This document shows positions 13,401-26,900 of a stretch of DNA of 64,000 nucleotides, one piece after another. Origin of the DNA: Apostichopus japonicus. Its lineage: Eukaryota > Echinodermata > Holothuroidea > Aspidochirotida > Stichopodidae. The notes under the pieces were generated by a model. That model was not told where the DNA came from and ran no database searches. It worked only from the letters and a program-made list of their open reading frames with translations. The DNA lies in assembly GCF_037975245.1 (NCBI RefSeq), contig NC_092566.1:11859501-11923500 (forward strand), read 5' to 3'. A program made the position numbers and the translations under genes. Position 1 is the first letter of the stretch. The number at the start of each line of letters is the position of its first letter.

Positions 13401-16400
13401 TAATGGTCACACAACTAGTCTACAATCATGTGGAAGGCATTTGTAACTGATTGAGGATGATATGTGGTTACAGATGTATTGTTATCATAATGTTGAAGTA
13501 TTCTTATGCATTTGGAATGCCTGATGAATGCAGGCAGCAAATATGCAGGTAGAGATGTGATCTAAGGATAATGTTAGTATCATATCTGATGGCCATAGGT
13601 AATTGTTTCTGTTACCTTAACATGGATTTATAATATTCAATGTCCTTGTAAGCACAAATGCTGAAGAAGCGAAAGTTGGATGGGTCACAAAGCTGTGTAC
13701 GGATGCCATATATTCAGTTAAGGAAGCCAATTATTATTAGTCAAGTTCAGCAGAGGTGGAATGTGAAAACCTAGTAAACACAATGTCTCACAAAGAGAAA
13801 TTGAAGGATCTCATGCTTTGTTCCTATATTTCCTATTGCATTTAGTGGAGGTTTCATACCATGTGAGGTTGTCAGAAGTCAAAATTTTGAAAGATCTAAA
13901 AGCATTACAGTACAAAAAGAACTTGGATGGATTTCATACCATATAGTGAGTAGTAGTTTGAAGGTCAGAAGAGGTCAAAATTTGTAAACCTTGCATACAT
14001 GGTATCTCAACAAAGGAAAACTTAGATGGATCTCACATAGTTAGTTTTGAATGCCCTTTATTAGTAAAGGTAATTTGGGGATAGCAGAGATCAGAATCAC
14101 AAGACATTGCTTGCATGATGTCTCAACAAAGAATATTTGAATGCTTCTCATTCTTAGTATCACAATTCCTCATAATGAGAACAGAAGCTTTACTGGGTGA
14201 AGTGCAGGTCAAAGGTCACTGATGGAAACAGATGCTAAAGAGTGGACAATTTGTAAACAAAATAGTATCTCAAGAAGGGGTTTGTTTAGATGTATCTTTT
14301 GTTTTATTTATCTAGTTTAACAAGTGCGCTTATAGTAGCAATGTATAAATTGCACAAACCTTAAAACATGCCCATTAGATGTAACCATTAGGGATATGCA
14401 TCAAGTTAGAAGGCAGTTCTGCCCTGCTACTTACGTAAAGTCTTTACACAAAAAGCATTGGTGTTGGGTGCAACCAACATATATCTAGAAAAACACTTCC
14501 CAATATTAGTTTGAATAGTTAAATTAATCAAATGGCTCCCTCTTCATCTTCAAATTCAGCATTTGTGTCTTATTGATTTTTTCATTTAACATTGAGTCCT
14601 CTGAAAACTTATTAATTACAATAAATTCATCCGGAAAGCTTGAATATAGATCCACTTTAGTTAGTACAAATTGCTATCATTTTTTGTGGAAGTCAAGGTC
14701 ATTTGAGGTCAACAGAGGTAAAAGTCTGAATACCACTATCGCAATAACTCCAAAAGTCAAGCTTGCATGAACTTGTCTTATGAATGAACCGTATTAAGTG
14801 CAAGATCCTTGTATACACAGTTGACCTGAAATGGTCTCACATAAAATGGTGCAATAAATCACACTACCAAGGTGGTATTCTGGTTAAGGAATAAATCCTG
14901 AGTTCTTTCATATAGCTTTGTGTTTTAGATGCAGAATTCCAATAAAGCTTTCCTTGTGGCTAATATGAAACTTTCCTTGTGGCTAACATAGTAATGTCTT
15001 TTGACATTGCTAAGGCATTGTAAAAATTCAGTAGCTTTGACTTAACATACTTTGAAATTACACACACTGAGATTGCAGTTTTTATCTGAATTTAAAGAGA
15101 TATGCCAGTGTCTGATGCTGATAGCTGTGCAAACTTGTTGGTCAAAACCACATCCTTGTAGCATGTTGTATGATGAAGATATGTGTGAATGACAAGTGTG
15201 AATGATGTCATCATTGCAATTGAGCTGAAAATGTGTTTCATAAAGCTTTTAACATATTGACATCACAGACCACCTGCTGTGATCCACTCCAAGGAAGAAA
15301 CAATGTTGATATGGAGTTTTTCAACTAATAATGCAGAATATTTGTTTCAATATAACATGTCAGCTAGCAGAATGTCCCCATAACTTGTCTATCACTGCAC
15401 AATACCTTTGATACAATTATACTCAACAAAAGTACTGGTTTGCCTATAGTTTCCTTTGTTACATATAACTCTGTGTTGCACCCTTTAATTATTTCTTCAC
15501 TTCTTCTAATAACAGATACCATTTATTGTCTGTCACAAACTTACAATGTGTTAAAATTTTAACGTTGCTCATTCTTCTTGTTACATTTTTCTTGAAGATC
15601 ATTATGCCTCCTTAAAAATCCTAAAGTTTTTCTTATGAAAGGCATTATGTCTGTCACGCAACTCATCTTGTGCTCATAAATTCAAAAAATCCTACTTAAT
15701 ACTCCTCCTTGCTTATACGAACAGCCTACCCATTATTTAGTGCAAGAATAATTCACTTTACAAAATTAGGATTTCTCTTTCAGACAGTTGAGACCGATTC
15801 AGGGCCAAGAACCATGTATTGGATAAAGTCCAGTGAATAAAGTGTGCCACTTTATCTTAGGCTGAGGAACCAAAAGTTGTGAGCTTGCATGCAACCATCT
15901 TGTACTATTTGGTCTCAACTTCGTAGGTTTATTAAATAACATGAAATATGTACAGCTTAAAGTACATTTAAGTATTGCATTCAACATATAAATGAAACTG
16001 CACTAAAGTTTCATTCTCTTTCCATTTTTGCCAAGGATATGACAAACCACGGCCATGTGATCCTCATGAGATGCACAAGTTACTAGATGAGGGTAATTCT
16101 TTAATTTATTTGATGGTTTTGGTGGCCAAAGTTGGTCCTGGTATTCATATAGGAATGTTACTGGTTACTATGACAACATTAGTTCACTTTGTGATAGTAA
16201 AGTACAAAAGTTCTTGCAGTCTGAACAAAAATATAAAGATTTTTTACCTTGAGTTTGTTTTATTCAAGGACAACATGACAAGCATTATAACCAATAGCCT
16301 GCACAATACTGATACCATTGATAAGGGAGTATCAAACAATGATATGTGAAGCAACAAAAGGCAACTCAATCCTATTCAGTTTGTCATGATTAATGCATAT

Positions 16401-17619
16401 TATGCAGAAGAGAAAGTATCTCAAGTCATAAAGTGTTTATGAAAAAGTAACAGATGGTAGGTAAGTGTTCACCAGAAATCAGCAGCAAGTTGTGCAATCA
16501 AAGTAATTCTTTACACTTTTATTTTTCTTTTGACAACATTTGAACAATGTTGCTGGTTTAACTAACATGGAATTTTAAATTGAATAAGTTTCTGATCACC
16601 CTTCAAAGGAAAAACATAAGTCCAGTAGGTTTCATTATTAGAAAATTATATAAAACAAATTGATATGCTTAATTTGACACCTTAATATCACTGTTACCTG
16701 AAATAGATCTAAAGTTTTTAATATTTTCCTTTAAATAATATCATGTAAAAACTTTCAAATGCTTCAAGTAAATATGAAATTTAATAACTGACCAAACATA
16801 TTACAAGTGCATACATTTGTTTTGTATTAACTTTTGCATTGGAATGATGTTATTTCTGTTAAATCCTCTCCATTTCAGCAACTATTGACACCACTGCAAA
16901 ATAATCATGTTACTTTACTCTAATCCATTGCCTATAATTTTTCATAACTCTTTATGCAAAGTTCCTCTAATATTCATTACATATCTACAGTAGTTCATGT
17001 TTTGAACAGATCTTATGGTTAATGTAATAAACCAGACTAACATCATCTTCACTTTGTAATCCTACTTGTTGCACATCAGTAGCTCTTAATTTATCCTGTA
17101 GTTTGAATTTTGAATTTGAGCAAACTTGCCAAACTTTATTCATATTTTGTGACATGTTGTTTCAGTCTACTCTGAGGGTTTCAATTGGCTTATAACTAGA
17201 GGCACTCATTGATGCCAGTACAAAATCAATTGGGTTAAGGGATCATCTGAGTACACCAGATCACTTCAATGTGAATCTCTGTGGCTGTGACTACTGTTTG
17301 TTTTTTGCATGTAACTAGGCTTCTACATCATAAAGTCAGCTGGAATGTTGCAACTTCATACTCAGTTGCTGCTGTCTTCAATTTAGTGGAAAGAAACTTC
17401 CTATACTTAAAGGCTTTGAATTATTGTGTGCAGTATAACTTGGAAATCAAAGCAGAAAAATCACTGTGCACAACAAATTGTGGAACAATTTTGTTACCTT
17501 TGGAAAGTGTATTTAACACAAAACGTTTCTTACGTATCTATATATCTATCTATATATAAATATATATATATATATATCTATCTATATATATATATATATC
17601 TATATATATATATAGATAT

Positions 17620-17709
<90 letters not shown>

Positions 17710-20700
17710 CAATGAACTTTACAAGCCGCCCATGAGAGAAATATGGCAAATTCTTACTACAGAAGATGAACTTGCTAGTATTATAAGCAGTATGTCATCG
17801 AAAACTGTCTGACATCTTACCAACACCACTCTTGAAGGCTGTCTTGGGAGTGGTCATTAACCCTCTTACAAAGATTGTAAACTTTTCTCTGGAAAATGGT
17901 ATGTTTGCTAATGAATGGAATAAAGCAATCATTCGACCATTAATCAAAAAGCATGGCGTGGACTTACATTTGTCAAACTACAGACCAGTAAGTAATCTCC
18001 CTTTTCTTTCCAAAGTAGTTGAAAAAGTGGTACTTGAACAGCTGAATTCGCACTTTCAGTCATCGGCTCCTCTTCCATTGTATCAGTCTGCATACCGAGC
18101 TAATTTCAGCTGTGAGACTGCTCTTGTAAGCTTATTGGACGACTTGTTATGGGCCATGGAGAAAGTGACACAAATGTGCTTGATGGGCTTTTGGCTGCGT
18201 TTGATACTGTACAAAGTGTTATTGGAGGTGCTAGGAAATGAATATGGGCTTGGTGAAATGTCTTTAGAATGGTTTGCAAATATCTCTCTGACAGACAATG
18301 TTGTGTAAATATCAATGGGTCATTATCATCTTCCAAAAGACTGGATTTCAGTGTCCCACAAGGAAGCCTGTTAGGACCTGTTTTGTACTCGACATATGCA
18401 AGCACATTGCGCTACGTCATTCCGGATTCATTCCAATTACATGGCTATGCGGATGATCATGCAATTAAACAATCGCATAAACCAACCTTCGATGAGGCAA
18501 ACACAGTCAGAAATGAAATTTCAATAACTATGAGGGATGTGAAAGTTTGGATGGACCAAAATAGACTAAAACTGAACGAAACTAAAACTGAATATATACA
18601 AGTTGGATCGAAGAAATTATTATCTAAGTGTGCTTTAGACAGTATTTGTATCAGTAACACTACCGTAAATAGTTCAAATTGTGTAAAATATTTAGGCGCA
18701 CATCTGGACTTTCATTTAACGTTGAAGACTCACATTGCTGCCAAATGTAGAGCTGCCATGGCAGGACTTTGACTTGTAAGAAACATTAGACACTTACTAA
18801 CCAAGGATGCCTGCCATACTATTGTTTTAGGACTAGTGCTAAGTCACTTAGATTATGCTAACTCCCTCTATGCTAATCTACCAAATGTTGTTATTATGAT
18901 GCTTCAGAGAACTCAAAACATGGCTGCCAAACTTGTTCTGCAAAGAGGAAAGGAGGATAGTGCTTCTGAAGCTTTAAAGGAGTTGCATTGGCTTCCCATC
19001 AGACAAAGAATTCTGCACAAAATATTAACGCTGGTCTTTAAATGCGTTGTTGATAAATCTGCTCCTCAATATCTTATATCTAGATTCACTTTAGCACCAC
19101 AATCTAGTAGGTCTCTACGTTCAAATAATATTCTTTATAAGCTGATCATTCCACGAACACAGAGGGTCACTTTTGCTTCAAGAGCAATAAGTGTATTTGG
19201 CGCCGAGCAATGGAATAAATTACCTAACCATGTCAAACAATCTGAGAATCTTGCAATTTTTAAAAGAAAACTCAAATCATATTTATTTCCTGGCTAATCA
19301 CTTATATACTCAATTTTTCAAATTTTCAATACAGGGGCGTATCCAGGGGGGGGCGCAACAGGCGCGCGCCCCCCCTATTGGCCGTCACCAAAAAAAAAAA
19401 AGTTTAGCAAAAAAAAAAAAAAAAAAAAAAAATGATGACGACCTTTATGTGAGATGTCGGTGATCGCTCAACCCCCCCCCCCCCCGTATGCTTTATTTTT
19501 TGTTTGCCAAAAAAAGGTTCTGGCGAAGTTCGGCGGCATAATAGTTTTAGAAACATAGATGGTAATTGTGTTTGTATTATCACTATAAACACTAAATGAC
19601 ATGCCAGCCATACTAAATTGTGCATTTTGTGTCCATATTTACTGGAAATGTTGCTTATTATTAAGGTCGAAAAATGGATCACATATGGCCATGGGCGGCG
19701 ATCCTGGGTGGAGGGGGGATATATCCCCCCATGAAAATGGGTGGAGGGGATGTAATGCACCATATCCCCCCCACCAAATGCCAGGGATAAGAATATTTTC
19801 ATGCCTACATTTATGCATCTTCGTTAATGTACGGCTCTTTTTTAGCTTCATTTCTCGCCTACCATAAACGCAGTGCGATCTTTTCAAATAAAGCGTCTTT
19901 ATAAAGCAAAAATAGTTGACTGTAGGTTTATTGGCCCTATAACAACAAAATGTATTATTGCGCCCACGGTATTGATATAGTACATATATGCACCCTCATA
20001 GTATTCATATAGGCCCTATAGTAGGCCTACACACGTACATGTTCCCTCGAACAGCTGAGAATCTCATGTAACCAGGGTAATGCTTAATACACGTTTCACC
20101 TGGATGCCCTAGCAATCGGTACCTAGGAATGTAACTATGTGTAATTGTGTATTGCATGTGTATAGGCCTATAATAGCCTGCATGAGGCCATTTTCTTCAT
20201 CGAATAATATAACAGAGCTCTCGAACATTCTAACGTTGCGCCTGAAACAAGATTGACAGGGGCAATTTTCCCAAAATAACACCCGAAATTAAAAAAAAAA
20301 GTATTTTGGATCCTGATTATGAGATATTTCGGACATGACATCCCTATTTTAAAGTTGGGTATATGCCGCTTGGAAACCTCGGGAAGTGCCGTTTCCGGCC
20401 ATCTAGAGGGTTTGTTAATCCCAAAATTTTCTTGTACGCTTCGCGCCAACTCATGGTGGCGCTACGCTTAGATAGTCAACAAGGTCATACCCCCCCCCCT
20501 CACTCGGAAGTACGGATCGCCGCCCATGCATATGACACCATTTTGCATTTCAGCCCTTCTTTGAAAGCAAAAATTGTACACCCCTCCCCTTAGACCCATC
20601 CCCCAGGACGGCGATCATTCATGCCTGGCGCCCCCCCTATTGGAAAATCCTGGATATGCCCCTGCAATATTTGTATTTATTATATTTGATATTTTTGAAT

Positions 20701-20924
20701 TTTCATTTAGATTTTATATAACATTTTGCATTTTCTATTTTTCTCTTTGATTTTCATAACAATTTTATATTTTTGTTCATTCATCTAGTATATTTTTCTA
20801 TGCCATTTGATATCTTACTTTCTTATGAATGGTTTATTCTTCTCTATGTATTTTGTTGTAAAGCACAACTGAAAACTTTGTTGGGGTTGCACTATATGAA
20901 ATTCAATAAATAATAATAACAATA

Positions 20925-20958
<34 letters not shown>

Positions 20959-23900
20959 ACATATATATATATTTATGTAACTAGGCTTCTTTTAACGGAA
21001 AATGTTTAAATAACAAAATCTCAAATGCTCACTAATTTAACTTTAATTTTCGCTCTGAATTGGATGTCCACTTTTTTTGTCAAGGGAAAGCAACAAATTA
21101 TGCCACCATAAGGATTATTATGATTTTTGCAAGTAAATTTCAGATTTTCTCTGTGTGATATTATTTAGGATTTTGCTGGATTGTTGTATCACACGTTATG
21201 GCATAGTAATTAAAACCAAATAGTTCTTTGTGTTCTGAAATGTGTACCCTTAATTTGGTAATAGCTATTTTAGTTAGCACCAAGCATTTCTTGACATTCT
21301 TTTTTGATTTCTTCATTTCTCAGGTAGTAGCATCTATAACGTCTACTTTCCAGAGGTGCCACACTTACGCCGTGATGAGTCTGATGAAGATGAAGAATCT
21401 AACCAGGTTAGGATGTATTTTATTTTTAAATATGTAAAATCTAATATCATCCAGCATACCAGTTGGTTCTTTATTATCTTTGTCTGGTTCATACTATCTA
21501 GTGAAATGCAGGCCCTATCTTTAAAAAGAAGTGGAAGAGAAGATGCCTAAACTGTATTAAGAGTTATGTCAATTTATGTTTAGAGGTTTAAAAATCACAT
21601 CAGATGGGGAAATATTTCTGGTATAATAGATGGACATTTTATGGTGAATAACATCATTCTGAATCAAACATAACCTTTCTTATTATTACAGTGACTTCAC
21701 AAACTTTTGTTATTCCTATTAGCCTAAATAAACATGGCCGCCAGGCATGAAAAATATCTAAACCAACTTCAACTTACATCAGTGATGCTTTTGTGACAAT
21801 CCTAGCTTGGCTATGATGGAGATCCACATTGCAGTGAATTGCTCTTTAATAAAGTTAATCTGTACTATATTGAAAAATTGAATAAAAAACTTCTTGTTCC
21901 ATCTACTCCAAATGTAGCTATTGATTCTTTAGCAGCCAATCCTCATTACCAGCATCCTAAGGTTTTACCAAAATTTAGCCAGTTTGCTACTTCTTAGCAC
22001 ATTCCCAACATACCTTTGCATGAAATACAGATGAGAATGTAAAGCATAATTTATACAACTGACCATTAAGTGTGGTAAATGACAATACTGTGGATTTGGG
22101 GATCGTTATCACATGAACACATATGAGCCCAGAGTGCAAGAACATGATGATCAATTGAGTGGTTAATCAATGGTCTACAGTGCATTTATTGCTGGGTAAT
22201 GCATGGTGGTGTTAAGTGCGCAAGCGTTTGCTTTCTCTTTTGTCTTTTGCGGCTGCATTGGGTTTGCCTATAGATCTGCATGCTGTCTCATAGTGATTCC
22301 GTTGGCCACAAGAACAAAGATTTCTCCAGGCTGGCCATTTCTTGCACTCGTAATTGTGTCCACAGTTATTGCATTCTATCATTTTGCTCTTGGGAGGTTC
22401 ACGCTTGTTGTTGCTGCATTTGGGTTTTGATTTCAAGTAGTTTACAATCCCTTCAGCCTTTGGCTGCTGTTTTCCCTGTTTTCTTAGTTTGTTTGTAGTT
22501 TCGTCAATCTCGAAGATTTCAAAGGATCCGCTAGAGATGCTTTTTGCTTTGCCTGAACAATCAAGCTGGTGCATTGTCATCCTTAGCACCTAATTTGAGT
22601 CAATACCTTATCATTTCATCTTTGTATTATGTCATAACTACAATGTTCTTGTCACCAGTGCGGTTTGTCTTAAAATTGCACGTTTTAGCTAAGTGCCTTA
22701 GTAGGTCGACAAACTGTTCAATTGTTTCATGTTGCTGTTGGGCAGCCTGATTGAACTAGAATCTTTCGAAGATGATGTTGGATTTCTTTACAATTTGTCT
22801 GTCTAGGGCTTCAATAATCTTATCAGGATCTTTCAAATTCACATCAGATAATGGAGATTTGTCAAAACACACATACAGTTTAGGCCTATAATTCTTTTCA
22901 GTGTATCTGCTCTGATTTGGACTTTATGTCTTGCTCAGTCTTGATTCTTTAGTCCGTGTACATGCGTCTTTGAACTCCCTCCAGTGCAATTCAGTATATC
23001 CTGTCATTTGCATTGCCTTCTGGTGCGGTATTAATGTATTGCTAGCAATAGTTCTATATGGTACCTCACCTAGGTAGAGGAACTCTCTTTGTGTTTGGTA
23101 TTGTTGAGTACATCCTGGAAATAAGCTTTGTGCTAGCTTCAGGTGTGTGCTCTGATCGTGTGCAATCCACAGTGCATGATTCTGAGCTTTGTTACGTCAA
23201 CTTCAGGTGTGTGTGTTATCACGTTCACTCTCAATCTGAATTGCTGTTTTCTTTTGAGAAATGACTCTTGACTTGGTCCTTTTTGCTAAACATTCACTCC
23301 ATATTGTGCTTTGGGTAGTGGATTGTTATAGCACCACTTCTAACACCATGTTTATGTCATCTTATGTAGGTGTTTACAGACTTAATAAGACACAAAACAA
23401 AATGGTGTTCCTCATGTTAGTAGCCATTTATTAACATGTGATGACCTCCTGTCATCAACTTGATAGTCACTCAGTGGTTTACTAGAGTAATATAGAATAT
23501 ATACATGTATGACAGTATCTCAAGTTTGGTACAAGATTCTTTATAGATGGAGTTTGCAACTTACATTGTAGAATATTTTTCTCTGTAAGATAAGTGCTAC
23601 ATTGTCTGCTACTTGAATATCTCTTTCATGAAAGTGTTAGGTTTAACAGTTAGACTGTTTAACTTTAATGTTTAATTTTGATCACAAAAGAACTGTAGTC
23701 AGGATCCCGTACGTATGTGTATTTTGTGTGTGCTTGTGTGTATGTATGTATGTATGTCTGTGTGATATGCCCAGCTTGTAAACGCAATATCTCAACATAG
23801 GAATCATGGATACGTTTCATACTTGGCTAGTAGATGCCATATATTGAGTAAAAGAACCCTATTGTTTTTGGTGGAGGTTAAAGGTCATCTGAGATCACCA

Positions 23901-26900
23901 GAGGTCAAAGAATTGAAAACCTTTTACACAAGATATCTCAAGTTAGAAAGCATGGGATCTTTTCATACTTGGCATGTGGATGCATTATAGTGAGTAGAAG
24001 AATGGTATCTGACGTCACACAAGGTCAAAGACTGAATACCTTGTAAACACAATATCTCATGATAGGAAGTATGAATACTTTTCATGTGGATGCGTTATAT
24101 TGAATAGAAGAATTCAATTGTTTTTGGTGGGAGGTCAAAGTTCATCTGGGTCACCAGTGGTCAAACGCGGAAACCTTTTAAACATGATATCTCATAGTAG
24201 AAATCATGGATACTTCTCATACTTGGTGTGTGGATGCATCACGTTGAGTACAAGATCCCTATTGTTTTTGGTGAAAGTGTGTATTGCCACGTACAGTAGA
24301 CTGACCTGTGTTTATCATGCCGGTGTAATTGTACATTAAAATAGTGGTTCAGGACGTTTATATTGTATGAGCTATTTCTGGTGAACAAGCAGAAGTCTAG
24401 TTTAATAAAGTCATTGAAACCTCAATGCATTTTGCTTTCTGGTTAATTTAATTTCTTAATATTTCCAAATATTTCCCAACTTATAGCTGATACACTACCA
24501 GCTAGACAGTATTTCCTACCCAGTTATTCAGGTACATCCTTGCAAGAGGAAGACATATGCTATAGACTGTCCATTGTTTCCCCTATTTATTCTAAAAAGC
24601 ATTTAAAGAAATGATTCATTCAAGGATGGTTCATGTAAACAATAATATTAAAAGTAAAATGATGTAAGCAGTGTAATGTCACATTTATAGATCTTTGTCA
24701 ATGAATCACATATTCTGTTTTGTACCAATTTTCTCCTTTCACCCAGAGTTATGAGCCACTACAGCCAGCACAGCCCCTTGCTGGGCCTGCCCTACCAAGC
24801 CGAATGAACCCAACATCACCACCATCCGCAACCCAGAATCCAGATGAAAATGGTAAGGGTGTGTGTATGGCATGGATGACTGGAAGGTGTTGCATCTAGC
24901 ATTGTTTGAAATTGTCCATTCAGATTGTGTTTTTTTCAAAAACTAACCAGTATGAGAGATCTTATGAGATTGCTGTATCTGATGAACTGGTGAGCTAAGT
25001 TTATCTACATAATGTGCAGCCGATATCTGGGAGCTGATGATAACTCCATGCCCTGTGAAGGAATTTTAAAGACTTTCTGAAAGTTATAGAATTGGAATGT
25101 TGTGCAGCTCAAGAAAGACATGTTTCTCTCTTCAAACTGAACTGAAACTGTTGTTTTTGTAGAGATGATAGGTCATGTGAGTAGAGTTCAAAGTCTCAAA
25201 AACTTCAATCAAAGCTTGGTTGAACTCCACATGTAGCATGTTTAGAGAGCAGAAGAAGCCTAATGTTTTTCATACAGGTCAAAAGTAACTTTAGATTAAA
25301 GGGGTCAATGTTTGAAAACATTTTAAACATGATAACTTCAAAAGCAAGGCTTGATGAACTTCATACAGTTTATTTACTTTAGTGAGTACAAAAAACCTAT
25401 TGTTTTCTGTGAAGTCGTGAAGTCAAATGTCATTTCAAGTCAAGAGAGGTTAACCTCGATAAACTTGACAATTTCAAAAGCAAGCTTGGATTAACTTCAA
25501 ACTTAATACATTGTTACACTGTAGTGAGTTTTTTCAGGGTTAATCAGTTTTATTGGACCCTTTACAATGAAGTGTCACAACGAGTACATGACTAAAGTTA
25601 ATATGATATGACTTTACTAGACTGCAAATAAGACCAGGGAGTTGCTGCTGTTGCTCCCTGATACAAGTTTCTCCTCATAGTGTGGCAGTAACAATTTACC
25701 TTCAAGAGGTTTCTTCAATGCTGGTTTGTAGTTTCTTCCAAGCTCTGCATACAAAGTGTGGCTAGGAATCCCAGTTTCCAATGTTGTACCTCAAAACAAG
25801 AATGTGTACTAAGAAGATTTGTTTAATAATAATACTGAACCACGCTTGTGGATGACATAAAAAGCATTGTTCTTAAACTGAAAAGACATAATTCCAAAAA
25901 GTGTGTTTAATATGTCAATATGAATGTTACACTATTGGCAGTGTGAGACAATTGGATTACCTCTTACTTTGATGAGAAACTCACAACAAATACAACTTAG
26001 TCACCAATGTTAGTCAGTAACATGTTTGTTTTCTACAATTTGTTCATAACTGCCAAGTAAATTATCTGCTTTGGATTGCTTAGGCATAGGTACTATCAAA
26101 TGGTATTAATTTGATTCAATTAAGTTTTTCAGTATTGGATGGCTCAGAACTTCTCTCCACATGAACAATAATTTCTTTCACTGATGCAGTAAATCATAGA
26201 TCCAGTAATCATGGTGGAGTTGGTGTGTGTGTGGCACCTCACTTGTAAATATGATATCTCAAGAAAGGAAATTTGGATAAATCTCAAAAATTGGAATGCA
26301 GATACCCCATATTTGGTAAATATTATCTATGGATTTTAGTATAGGTGAAAAGTCACTTGATGTTATCAACGGTCATATTCTGAAAATTTTGTGAACGTGA
26401 TATCTCAAAAAGAGAATCTGACACTTGATATATAGATGCCCCATATTAAATATATGAACTCATGGGTCATTTGAGGTTTTCAGAGGCCAAAAACTGAAGA
26501 CCCAGACTGTTATGCTAATGACACATATCTCAAGAAGGGAATCTTTGATAAATCTCGTACATAGAATATTGATACTCTATAGTGAATAGATGATAGGTCA
26601 AAGTATATATGTGTGTGTATTTTAAGATAAATATCAACAATTTTCCCCAAAAATCACTTCTGCATTCTGTAGAAAGGATTTGTTCTTCGTTGAGTTATCT
26701 CAAGAACGAAACCTTGAGATCTCAGCTTCCTAAAAGATGTAGCTAATTTACCTCTTCGAAACCTTAATGAATTTGTTATTAAAGATATTTGTTGTCATTT
26801 CCTAGTCTGCTCACTTTCTGAAGACACATACAGTCATGTGCCACTTTTGTACATGTTTTGTTCTGTAATGTTTTCATTCAGCTTGTACACTTTAAATTTC

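Larger units (their letters stand above)
17708..20925 (+). mobile_element. 5'-truncated CR1/L2-type LINE with nested foldback element
   Basis: The LINE runs from 17708 to 19331, is interrupted by the element at 19332-20664, and resumes at 20665. It ends near 20925 in a hairpin-like tail (GGGGTTGCACTATATGAA) followed by AAT repeats, a typical CR1/L2-type 3' end. Only the reverse transcriptase and 3' part remain. It lies in the intron between exons 8 and 9 of the PIK3AP1-like gene. Confidence 0.82.

Noticed and set aside
17426-17700. Open frame rich in Ile/Tyr near the TA tract
   Set aside because: Product of the (TA)n microsatellite.
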